64,000 nucleotides of DNA from contig CM076194.1 in assembly GCA_038277395.1 (NCBI GenBank), positions 133,581,230 to 133,645,229 on the forward strand, given 5' to 3'. Shown piece after piece: positions 54,115 through 64,000 of this stretch. The notes beneath the pieces were generated by a model. That model was not told the DNA's origin. It saw only the letters and a list, made by a program, of their open reading frames with translations, and ran no database searches. The stretch is from Dryocosmus kuriphilus. Lineage: Eukaryota; Arthropoda; Insecta; Hymenoptera; Cynipidae. How positions within the stretch are numbered: the stretch's first letter is position 1; the number at the start of each line of letters is the position of its first letter. The position numbers and the translations under genes were made by a program.

Positions 54115-57100
54115 ATGGATAAAGCCAAACCGACGCTGCTTTGCAGCTCTGCTGTGGAAAATAAGGACGACCTAGAAGAGGTAACATAAATATTTCAAAT
54201 AATCGCTGGATACGTATCGTATAGGATTTTCGCCATTGTCGCGCAGAGACGAGAGGGAGCCACGTCTTTCGCGAGAGCGGGATATTTGAATTTTGACGTT
54301 TTTTTTTTTTTAAGAATTTCGGGGACAGATTTTTGTCGTGTATGCGTTTAGAATTCAAAAGTAAATTTGGGACTAAGGTAAGTGGTATTTGTTTCTGAAT
54401 GGCATCTGGGCCGGACAATGCGTTTAGAATTGAAAAGTAAATTAGGGACTAGGGGTAAGTGGTATTTGTTTCTGAATGGCATCTGGGCCGGACAATGAGA
54501 GTGAAATGTATTTTATTTGCAGTGTTAAATATTTCATATTGGGGTTCGACACATTTAATTTCAGTAGTTAGGAATTAGCTTGAGTAGTACAATCTTATTT
54601 TGAAAGTTTTGTAATCTCTTTACCTCTTTTTACAATTAGAAAAGACGGAAATGTATGGTGGTAATAGATAAAGCTAATTATATGAAATAAGTGCGAGCTG
54701 CTGGAGGCTAATTTAGAGAATAAACAAAATTTATTAATGATTACAAGTTCAGAACGGTGAATTTTTGTTATCAGAAATATAACTAAAAGGACATGAACTT
54801 ATTTTTTTACTTTAACTGTCACTTTATATCACATGAAATATGTGGGTTCGAACGATTTCGAAGGAATATTCGGGTTCAAAGGAGTTTGTTTTGAATGCCT
54901 AATTCTCAAATAATTCTAAAGTCTTAATTTCAAGTCTCCACATTTAAAAATGTAGAGGATTTGGGTTTTGTGGATTGGTGTGACGATGGTACAGACACCT
55001 GGATGTTGGGCGTGTTATAGCTAGGTAATTTCCTATTAATGAAATTTAATGAAATTTGGTTTAGGATGCATTTCATATCTTTGCTTAAGGACTTAAAAGC
55101 TTGTAGAGTTTCTTGTTTTTTTGTGAATCCTGGAGAATTGCGAATACAAAACCTATTGTATATACTATGTAGCGATAAAAGAAACTCGGTGTATGATATT
55201 TATAGCTGGAATGCTGTTTTTTGTTAATAAATGAATTTGTTGAGTCCTCGCGATTGGAGAATAATTTTAAATGTTTTTTTATGATCGGAAAAGTTCATGT
55301 TCAGTCTTGGTTGCAAAGATTTTTAGAAAATCAAAGAAAGTGATAGTATACGAAGAAACGAATATGAAAAGAATAGCTGGTTTTTGAATCACGTGTGTTA
55401 AATATTGTGGAAGTAGTCCTTGTGCTTATCTATAGATTAAATGCATTATACGACAACACTGGTAATATTAATTTTTCGCTTCAAGTGAGCAAGATGTTTG
55501 CATATAATTTAAGTATTTAGGTTCTATTTTTTGCAAATTTTGAATGTTAGAGTTTAGGTTATTTGATGAAAAGATTTTTAATTTTAATTAAAACCTCGAA
55601 TTTTCTAATAAATCAGACATTTTGATTTTAGAAATTCGAAAAATGCTATACCATACTCCAAAACCTGACTGCGGGATTATCCGAGAAGGAAGCACACGAT
55701 ACGCTGAACAAAGCCGTCTGCAAGGAGAAGACGTACGAGGAGGTTTCGCTGGGACTCTTGGTTGTGATTCTCTCGGAGCCTCTGGAAGCAGCCAAAAGTT
55801 ACAGGGACTTGAACCTGATCTCCAAGGATGGATTAGCGATCGTCTTAGGCCACCTCAACCAACTGGTATTGGAACGATACCTTCGATTGAATGACGTGAC
55901 CAGAACTCAGTTGCTTTGGTTATTGCGAGAGATGATAAGGACTAGTGTTGCTAGTGTAGACAGTCTTTGTTTAAGTTTATTGAGGCACGCGGCGGGCGGG
56001 GACACGTCTCCCCGAAATTTGTTTCTCGTCGACGCCCTTTTGAATATTTTTCAAGAGAATAGGCCCTGGCTGGACAAATTCCCTATTTTAACGGCATCCG
56101 TTGTTTACACTTACCTGCGATTGATTGAGGACCACGGTGCTGCCCATTTAGCCACTCTTAAGCAACGGGAAGTCACCTTCCTAGTGAACATTATTCGAGA
56201 GAGATTTGTGGACTGTTTAGTTATTGGAAGGTAATATAACAAACTCAGTACATACTTAAATCTGATTACTAAGTTCAGTTTAATCATTTTCTACATCATT
56301 TTTCAGGGACTTAGTACGCTTATTGCAAAATGTGGCAAGGATACCAGAGTTCGAGGTACTGTGGAAAGAATTGCTTCTAAATCCTAAGTCACTTTGTCCA
56401 AATTTCACAGGAGTAGTGCAACTTTTACAAACGAGGACATCTCGGAGATTTTTGCAGTCCCGTCTCACACCTGATATGGAGAGGAAGCTCGTCTTTCTTA
56501 CGAGTCAGGTGCGATTCGGAAACCACAAACGCTACCAGGATTGGTTTCAAAGGCAGTATCTCGCTACCCCCGAATCTCAGTCCCTAAGATGCGACCTCAT
56601 ACGCTTTATAGTAGGCGTTATTCATCCCTCAAATGAGCTTTTGTGTTCGGACATCATTCCCCGATGGGCGGTGATAGGTTGGCTCTTCACGACCTGTACT
56701 TCCACTGTAGCAGCCAGCAATACCAAATTGGCTTTATTTTACGACTGGCTGTTCTTCGACCCTGAAAAGGATAACATTATGAACATCGAACCCGCGATTC
56801 TTGTCATGCACAATTCGATGAGATCGCATCCCGCGGTCACTGCCACTCTTCTCGACTTCCTATGCAGGGTAAGCCTATATCATAAGTGGACAATCATAGT
56901 GTAATGTCAGCGTCAGATAAATTAATTAGGAGCATGCAAAACTATTAATAATAGAGTCATGCACCAGCATTTTTTAAGATTTAAATTATACTCTGAAAAC
57001 AGCATAATCCATTGTGTTCGTAATAGCAATCATTTGTTCTTTTAGAGTACAACATAACCTTTTGAAAGATCCCAAATACAATAAGCGATAACATTGTTAA

Positions 57101-60100
57101 AATTATTTACATAATATTTAAGCAAAGAATCTGGATCAAATTTTTTTTATTGTTTACAGATAATACCAAATTTCTATCCAGGATTTACGGAGAGAGTGCG
57201 GAGTGGGATATTCTCTTCTTTGAGGCAAATCTTAGAAAAGAGAGTCTTGCCTAGCTTGTATCCACTTTTCGATAGTCCGAAATTAGATCGAGAGCTGAGG
57301 ACCAAAATAAGAGAGACGTTCAAGGAATTTTGTCTGCCTCCAAACACGGATCCAGGTGAGTTTTACTCTATTGATTGCATGAAATAACTAGAATTGCAAC
57401 TGGGATTCATTTAATCACTGGTTTGAAAAGATGAGTTAATCGCACTAGCAAGTTCATCCTCATTCGATAAACAGAGCACTTGAGTATTCTTTGAAGATTA
57501 TATAGTAGAATCTCTCATACATGTGGACCTTAGATTACTTGGCTATTTTCTAAAATTTATTTAATTAAGGGTGGGCTGAAGTCAATTTAAAGAGCAAAAT
57601 TGACTATAGTTGACGAAGCCGCATTTTTTATATTAGTATTCAAGGCATTCTTTTAATATTTTGATTTAAATATAATTATGTAATAATTGGATAATATTAT
57701 TTTGTTACACATATAGATTTATAATTGCCGATAGAGGTCTCCATATGACTTTAGCACATCCTTAACTTGGTTTTATTCTCCGACTAAAATCTAGTCTTTT
57801 GGTAATTTGAGATCAACTCACATCTTCTTTTCTAAGCACCTTCATATTTCAGCACAATTGACGCTTACTAACTTTGGTTTTTGCACGCTGTTCTTGAGCA
57901 GGTAATAAGCTTCCAATATATTCAGGTAAAATGGAGGAACTTAGTAAGGATCTAAGTCCAGGACTCATGTTGGATACAGGGAACACGGTGATGGAGAATA
58001 ATCACGTGGGCCAAGATTCCGAACCTGTCTTCAGTGATGAGGAGGAAGATATGCCCTTGAGGTTCGTATAAAAATGTATTTTCATTTTTCTTTTCGTTGA
58101 AGTCAATTACATTCAGTTACTTCAAAACACTGTATTGCATGTTACGGCAAATAAGCAAAATTTTGCATTATAACCTACAGGATAGTAACAAAATCCGAAG
58201 ATGATACCGATGTGGACGTCCCATTAGCGAAAGTCAAGCCGTTGAAAAATGAGAAGAAAACTAACTGTGTTGTAAAGAAAGAGCAGATAACAACACAGTT
58301 AAATCTTATCCTAGAACCAGAAGAATTAAAGACTGCTATAGAAAGTTTGCACTCGGAGAATGATAACGAATCAAGATGCCAGACGATGGAGAGGATAGTA
58401 CAGATGATCGTGGAAGATGAAATAGAAGCTGAAACGTTACCAGCTTTAACCACTTGTATTTCTACTATTCTCGCGTCACAAATCACGGCTGATATTTTTC
58501 CGGCGGACAACCTCAATGAGGAAGCGTTCGCCGACAGTATAAGTACACCCCTGTTTGTCATGTTTAGGAATCAATTTCAGCTTTGCAAAGAGGAAGATAA
58601 CAGGAGAAAACTTCTCGCGAGGGTTTTAGCTGAAATACAATCGATCCAACCAAGGATAGGTTATCTTCTTTTGTATTTTCTAAAAGTTTGGGGCAGAGAA
58701 GAAGAGAAAAGGGAAGGAGAACCAAGGTATACATTATGATTATTATGAAGTCGAATTAGAAAAAGAATTTATGTAACATATTTTGTAGTTTGTACGTTTA
58801 ATCGCTGTTTTTCTTGCTTTAATCTTACGTCATTTTGTTTCAGTAACGTTTTGAATGACGTAAAGGCGTCTGTTTATAAGGACTTTTGCGCCCAAAGAGA
58901 GAAGAAACTGGAGTTTTGTTTAATAGCCGATTTAAAGGTAGGACATAATGACAAAAAAAAAATAATTAGTTAAGATATAATTAAAAATCTTGGAAACTAA
59001 AGATAACAATAAGAAACAATTTTTCTTTTAGCTCTGTCACGAGGACAACATATTTCTGCTCTGTTACCTGGTACCTGATGTCTATACAGGATTTCAGAAT
59101 GTAACTTTAGGGAACGTCCATCTGCTACATTTAGTTGTGTCGACTGTCGACTCGTCGTGTCAACTACAGGAATTGGTGTGTCAGATCATGCAAGGTCACC
59201 TAAAAATGTTGAAGAAAGAAAACTTCTCAGCACTTCTAACTGCCAGTTTGAATTGGGAAACATTCGAGCAATACTGCTTTTGGCAACTTATATTCGCACA
59301 CGATTTTCCCATCGATTACGTTCTTCCAATCCTGCCAAAACTCCAATTTAAGGAACACGCGGAAGCTCTGATGTCGATTTTACTGATGCTCAAACAAGAG
59401 AAGTAAGTTACTTCCTGAAAAGATTACTGTAGAGTGTAAACGAATCACTGTAGTCGTAATTACGTAGGATTTTTTAAAATGAAATTTAAATCATGCACTC
59501 CCCATCGCCCCCTTCCGCCTACCTTCTCTCCCCCCCCCCCCCCCCCCCCCTCTCAAAGCCGCACATATAGCTAAACTAGAAAACTCTCTTCTTTTATTTT
59601 TAATTAGCAGAATTGATTTTTCTTGAATGTTTTTTATTAATCTAGGGTAGAAAATAAAACTTTTTGCTTAATATTTTCGCGTACGATAAGCCATTATTTA
59701 TTTACAGCCTTATAAACAATATATTTTTTACTAATCTACGCTCTCCTGCAAGCCACAATCTTGAAGATATTCGCGAAAACCTTTTTTGAAAACGTTACTT
59801 TGACCAAACGTAGTATAATTATCTGGGGTAGCGTCTTCAATACCATTTAATACGTGCTCCTTACTGTTTATAACAATTGAAGCGTGTTCTACAACAGTGC
59901 TTTATGTCGTTTTTCAACTGTCACTTGCGATCCATGTATCATACGAGAAAATATGAAGATAGTAAAAAGTTTTATTTGTAACCATAGATTAAAAAAAAAT
60001 ATATAAAAAATCAATTCTTTGGGTGCAGGGTTTTTATTTATATCAATTGTTATAAACAAGAAGAAATATAGTTTATGAAGAATAAACAATGTTATTAATG

Positions 60101-61171
60101 TTAGCCATAGGGTTTGCAATAGTTTTAGTGAAAATTATTACACTAGTCGGCCTGGATGATGTCTTTTTATTAAAAATTGAAAATTCTAGACGATTTACTC
60201 TTAAAAATAGTCGTTTTTTAACAACATTTTACGAAGCGAAGTTTTCATTCGATCACAATATTTTTTTTCCTTCGAGAGATCTATCCTTTAAATAGACAAT
60301 GCACAAGTTTCAAATTTTTCTGAGCAACAGTTTCCGAGATGAAACTGTGCAAATATGTCGATTTTGTTAAAAAATCAATTTTTTTTAATGCTGTAACTTG
60401 AAAACGGTTCGTCCTGCGAAAAAATTGTAAGAGGCAAAATAGTTTCCTTTTTGCTCAAAGATGCCGAAAATGATTTTAGAAATTTTTTTCATACATAATA
60501 AAATTATTTTAAAAAATTGTTTAAACAAAAACTGAAAAAATACCTAATATATTCATAATTAGGGGACATTTTTTGACCTTTTAAAGAAAAATTATGTCGG
60601 GGACCTCTTAGTGCATACAGAAGTGTTAGTCGCGACTCAATTAATCCCTTTGCCACCCGAGATCGAACCTTCCAAATTGTATTTTTCGAGCACAAAATTA
60701 CACAGTTGTAAAATTGAGTTTTTAATTATTATATTTATTAGGCCAACGTTGGAGCTTTTGAAGCAACTGCTGTGTCGCCAAAGCGTGAACGGTGACATGT
60801 TTGTAGTATCAGCGCTTCAATATTGGTGCAGAGATTACGAAGAGAAACTCGGCGAACTCTTGGCGAATCTTTTGAGTACGCGATACCCTGCTACGAGTCC
60901 GAATAAACGGAAGAGAACTGGTCCAAAGCACAATCAACAATCAGGTCCACCAACCGGTGAACAAGTTTTGGGTCATTTGGATAGATTACGACAACACTGC
61001 TTATCCGCTTCGGAGTTACAGTTGTACCACTCAGAAGGAATGCAGAGAGCTCTTCAGCAAGCACAAGCCGCAAGCAGCGATTCATTGAGAAAAAGTTACG
61101 GAGATCTGTTCGCGCTTGCGGAAATCAACGAGGAAAATCAACCAGCCCCGCCACCAACGAGTTTCAGCTAG
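54115..61171 (+). CDS. IntS3: Integrator complex subunit 3 (IntS3)
   Basis: There are nine coding exons: 54115-54180, 55632-56230, 56307-56868, 57160-57355, 57926-58061, 58181-58726, 58844-58937, 59032-59402 and 60742-61171. They join with matching phases to 3,000 nt, 999 residues, close to the ~1,040 of human INTS3. Landmarks are LTAGLSEKEAHDTLN (near 33), IGRDLVRLLQNVARIPEFEV (near 220), RYQDWFQRQYLATPESQSLR (near 300), ALFYDWLFF, NIEPAILVMHNSM (near 380), an acidic FSDEEED stretch (near 512), NWETFEQYCFWQL (near 800) and a basic NKRKRTGPK stretch (near 910). IntS3 is a helical-repeat scaffold of Integrator (snRNA 3'-end cleavage, promoter-proximal termination) and, in animals studied, of the SOSS ssDNA-sensor complex; it acts in the nucleus. 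The start ATG has A at -3 and G at +4. The C-terminus may be altered (see findings). Confidence 0.95.
54342..54497. repeat. 76/77-bp tandem duplication in IntS3 intron 1
   Basis: Two adjacent copies begin ATGCGTTTAGAATT (54342 and 54418) and end GGCCGGACA. Each contains GGTAAGTGGTATTTG, a perfect splice-donor core, downstream of the used donor at 54181. The copies differ at about five positions. Confidence 0.9.
59529..59550. repeat. Poly-C tract in IntS3 intron 8
   Basis: An uninterrupted run of about 21 C follows CTTCTCTC. Intron 8 (59403-60741) is otherwise AT-rich with no recognisable gene; frames in it (59889-60119, 60089-60295) lack motifs. Confidence 0.93.
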
Positions 61172-61402
61172 GAAACATGTGTCCGCTTCGATTGGGAAGG
61201 AAAGTGCGGGGAAGGAAAGTTACAGGCGAGCAGGTGCCAGCACAAGAGAGAGGAACGCTTTCAAGAGACAACCTCCTCGAGACAGAAACTCGGAAAGCAG
61301 TGAGCAAAGCAGCGAAGTGAGTTATTCTTGGCGAGAATATTTTAGCCAGTTGTAATTGAAGCTATATATAAAATGTTTCGTGTACTTTTAGTTAAATTAT
61401 TT
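61172..61402 (+). other. IntS3 3' sequence with alternative C-terminal frame
   Basis: Just after the IntS3 stop, another frame (about 61165-61316) encodes a Ser/Arg/Lys-rich tail including KESAGKESYRRAGAS and RQPPRDRNSESSEQSSE. It ends at a strong donor-like GAA-GTGAGT at 61314-61322. It may be the original C-terminal coding sequence displaced by one base, or 3' untranslated sequence. Confidence 0.5.
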
Positions 61403-62050
61403 GGCTTAAGGCGATATGAAGGTGCCACATCATACCTGACGCCCAGGCCGACCTTTTCTATTGTTTTGTGTCCCGACTCGGACCTTACTCGAGCTCGAGT
61501 TGGACGAAGCGGTGAAGTGCTCAACCGGAGGCTACTGTGTATTCAAACGTTGGACTAGTTCACTTGACAGTTATAGATAAATTGATGAAATTTGTAGGGC
61601 TTATTTGAACAATCAATATCTCAAGGGGTGGTTGTGCGAATTTACATTATTTTTGTGACCAGTCACAGGGGTGCTTTCCCGACCCCCATGAGGCGTTGGA
61701 AAAGGGGTAGGGATGCGACCTTATATTGTTTTTGTGACCAGTCACAGGAGTGCTTTCCCGTCCCCCATGAGGCGTTGGAAAAGCGGTAGGGATGCCCGGC
61801 AGCATTTTATTAAATAAATAAATTTAATAAATAATTAAATATAATAAATAATTATACAAAAAGGCCTCGACCTCCATGGTGGTGCGGAACAGAGTTCATT
61901 AAAGATTCAATTTAAATGTATCACTGAAACGCAATACAGTAGCCTCCGGTTCAGAGCCATAGCGCCTGGCTGGGTGATCCAGCGCAAGACAATAGCCAAG
62001 GGTCGCTAAGACGCCAGGTATGATGTGGTACCTTCATATCGTCTTAAGCC
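61403..62050. mobile_element. Inverted-repeat element downstream of IntS3 (648 bp)
   Basis: The ends GGCTTAAGGCGATATGAAGG and CCTTCATATCGTCTTAAGCC are inverted over about 42 bp, continuing through TGCCACATCATACCTG-like sequence with one gap. They are flanked by AATTATTT on both sides (61395-61402, 62051-62058). A second inner pair (CAACCGGAGGCTACTGTGTA near 61521 and CAGTAGCCTCCGGTT near 61939) also folds back. The 8-bp duplication points to a hAT-type MITE. A 3-bp TTA duplication with ends TTGGCTTAAG is an alternative reading. No open frame is recognised. Confidence 0.85.
61651..61800. repeat. Two 79-bp tandem units with a GTGACCAGTCAC palindrome
   Basis: TTTTGTGACCAGTCACAGG recurs at 61651 and 61730. 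Each unit contains TGTGAC-CA-GTCACA and CCCCCATGAGGCGTTGGAAA. It is internal to the element at 61403-62050. Confidence 0.88.
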
Positions 62051-62058
62051 AATTATTT

Positions 62059-64000
62059 TTATATGTGTAGTTCATGGAGAAGAATAAGGAGAAGTAATTT
62101 CGTACATTTATCATGTAAAATACGTTGTAATTGCGTTTCATAGTTATTAAGAGTGATGTCTAGGATAAAATCTGAGTAGAATATGTTGTTGGGATGTCGT
62201 AATACAATAGCGATGAGTATGCAGATCATAATATGCATTGGCAGAGTAGCAAAAGAGGAATTGCACAATGGTGCTTCTAGGTTAAGTTATTGTATCCTAT
62301 GTGACGCATAATTTTATTACATACATCAAAATAAAATCATTTCACTCTGCACAAACAACTTGAAACATTAATATTAATAATTGGAGACAAAAAATACAAA
62401 TTAGCATTTTTTCAAACATGGCATAACGACCTAACATAAGTATCTTCACAGAATTTCTTTTTTTGCTATTCTGTCAACGCATTTTGCGATCTTAATACTG
62501 ATCGTTAATATAATTCAACATTCAAACAATATATTCCACTCAGCTATAATATGGGACATTACTTTCAATAAATATTAATTTAGTGTTCTGGACAATTTGA
62601 TTTTAATGAACAATTCTCTTTCAACTACTTCGCGTAACTGTAAGTTTGCAAAGTAAAATGCTTGAAATTTAAAAAAAAATGTTATTTATCTATAATTACT
62701 TTTCATTTGTTTACTAATTATTATTCACGTCAAGTTTATGTTTAAAGCTCGTTAGTAGTTTTCATCTCGGTCAGTATTGAGTGGGGTTTGAAATTAAAGC
62801 GTTCAAATTTGTATACATAATTTCTAGTGTAAACTGTTGAAAATTGCACAATTTTAAATTGACCCCCGCGAACTCGCAATCAAAAATCACTTGGGAACAC
62901 GCAATCGACCTTAGAGGTCTTTCGTATATTTTACAGCAAGAAAAATATATTTTTTATATGTTTTGGCTTAAGGAACTTTAAGAAACTTTAATTAAAGAAG
63001 CGCGTTACGGTTGGGCGGAGACAAGTGGGAAACAAGGGGGATCTGACAGGACGCGTGTTCCGCGGGATTAAATATGTTCAAAATAGAATAATTCAGATTG
63101 AGAGTTTATCCAATCAGACAGTTTAAAATTAGGATTTTAGATTTTTATTTTCTGTATTTCTTTTTCGGGAAGCTTCAAAGATTTTACATTTTTATTTTAT
63201 TTTATTTTTTATTGATTCGTAACCCAAAAACAGGAAAGTCCTGATGACAGAGCTTACATTTATACAGATTACAGTTAGCTTATAACTTTTAAGATAATGT
63301 TTTTCTTTATCTTATAACTTTTCATTGGAATATTTTGTATAAAATCAAGTTTCAATCAGAAGCCTTAATAATTAAAAAAATTTTATATTTAAAATGTTTT
63401 AAATCGAATAATTTTTAATTCATAATTGGACAACTAAAATAAGTAAATTAATAATACCATACCGTTCAATAGTATGAGGACGGCTGTTTATTGGCACTGG
63501 CAAAAACTCAACTAGATAGGTTTCTCAACTGCATATAAGTAATATTATGTTTGACTTAAATGATGTGTAGTATTTTTTATAAGGAACATATCAAAAAGAG
63601 ATTGTACTATAGTGTGTTTTACTACTTACTTGTCGTTATTAAATTAAAAAATGTGTTTTCTGCATGGCGAAGTAACTTTTATCCTCTGGTAATTTTTCAA
63701 GTTTTACTGAGATAACATTTTTTTTAATTGTTTTTTTTTTTGTTCCATGTATTTGCAGGACACTTTGACTTTAAAAATTTCCACAGAAGGAGTCTCCTAA
63801 TTTTGAGGAACAACATAATTAATATGTTTTTATTTTTAGTGTCGTGTGTCCCCATCTGAATAATTCGTGAAAGGTTAGATTTGTTTGCTGAAGTGATTTT
63901 TTTATGTTGGTAGGATTGAGTGTTACGAACTAAAAAGTCAGAAACAAATGAACGTATACCATCGTGTACCTTGCCTACCTTATAATAATGGTAAATACGG
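62059..64000. other. Intergenic sequence to the window end
   Basis: This is AT-rich with no frame over 70 codons carrying a recognisable motif and no tRNA. An acceptor-like TTTGCAG at 63753-63759 is followed by 13 open codons, so a terminal exon cannot be excluded or supported. Confidence 0.45.

Noticed and set aside
60300..60600. Repeat-like stretch in IntS3 intron 8 (AAAACGGTTCGTCC region)
   Set aside because: It resembles dispersed AT-rich repeats, but no second copy is present in this window to define it.
63753..63810. Possible terminal exon of IntS3 after TTTGCAG
   Set aside because: It would add about 13 residues with no resemblance to IntS3 tails; nothing else supports it.

Overview
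This is a eukaryotic, strongly AT-rich window, almost certainly from an arthropod and probably an insect. The one clear host gene is split by eight introns with GT/AG ends. The rest is dominated by Ty3/Gypsy, Penelope-like and hAT-type transposons and by fold-back repeats. A run of exactly 500 N (4173-4672) marks a scaffold join. I cannot fix the species; the Integrator subunit 3 protein and the repeat mix fit Hymenoptera or another holometabolous insect, but that is inference.

Layout. (1) 1-24.2 kb is repeat territory. A modular fold-back family (called FB here) combines three cassettes: an 'A' end module with a short conserved reading frame and a GACA-rich stretch, arrays of ~154-bp monomers, and GC-rich modules of tiny hairpins such as GCGC-GAA-GCGC. 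About 4.1 kb of this (1-4172) recurs almost identically at 19777-23911. Between the copies lie a 2,260-bp hAT-like element with a perfect 8-bp target duplication (7557-9816), a 5.4-kb imperfect palindrome carrying two inverted copies of a broken LDL-receptor-like YWTD gene fragment (10.2-15.6 kb), and a decayed Penelope-like reverse transcriptase (18.1-19.0 kb). (2) 25.25-27.55 kb is a second Penelope-like fragment (GIY-YIG endonuclease) between long inverted arms, bounded by (TA)n tracts. (3) 27.9-42.9 kb is a Ty3/Gypsy retrotransposon with many lesions. It has two LTRs, gag with four CCHC knuckles, protease, reverse transcriptase, RNase H, a macro-domain-like segment and an integrase zinc finger, but no integrase core. 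Its 3' LTR is split by a hAT element (34594-42604) with a dead BED-finger transposase, which is itself split by a second hAT element (38583-42454) whose transposase is intact but for one stop codon. (4) 43-48 kb is mostly unannotated, with one fold-back element at 45.65-46.39 kb. (5) 48-53 kb is another cluster of FB modules. (6) 54.1-61.2 kb is IntS3, nine coding exons and 999 residues, complete by reading frame. IntS3 is a scaffold of the Integrator complex (snRNA 3'-end processing, promoter-proximal termination) and, in animals studied, of the SOSS single-strand-DNA sensor. (7) 61.4-62.05 kb is a short inverted-repeat element just downstream of IntS3; the rest to 64 kb shows nothing I recognise.

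The biology is that of one conserved housekeeping gene beside a deep transposon graveyard whose nesting order can be read from target-site duplications. The least explained component is the FB family: GNA-loop mini-hairpins, an E-box palindrome cluster, a recurrent GATGAGAATG junction motif and poly-G tracts.
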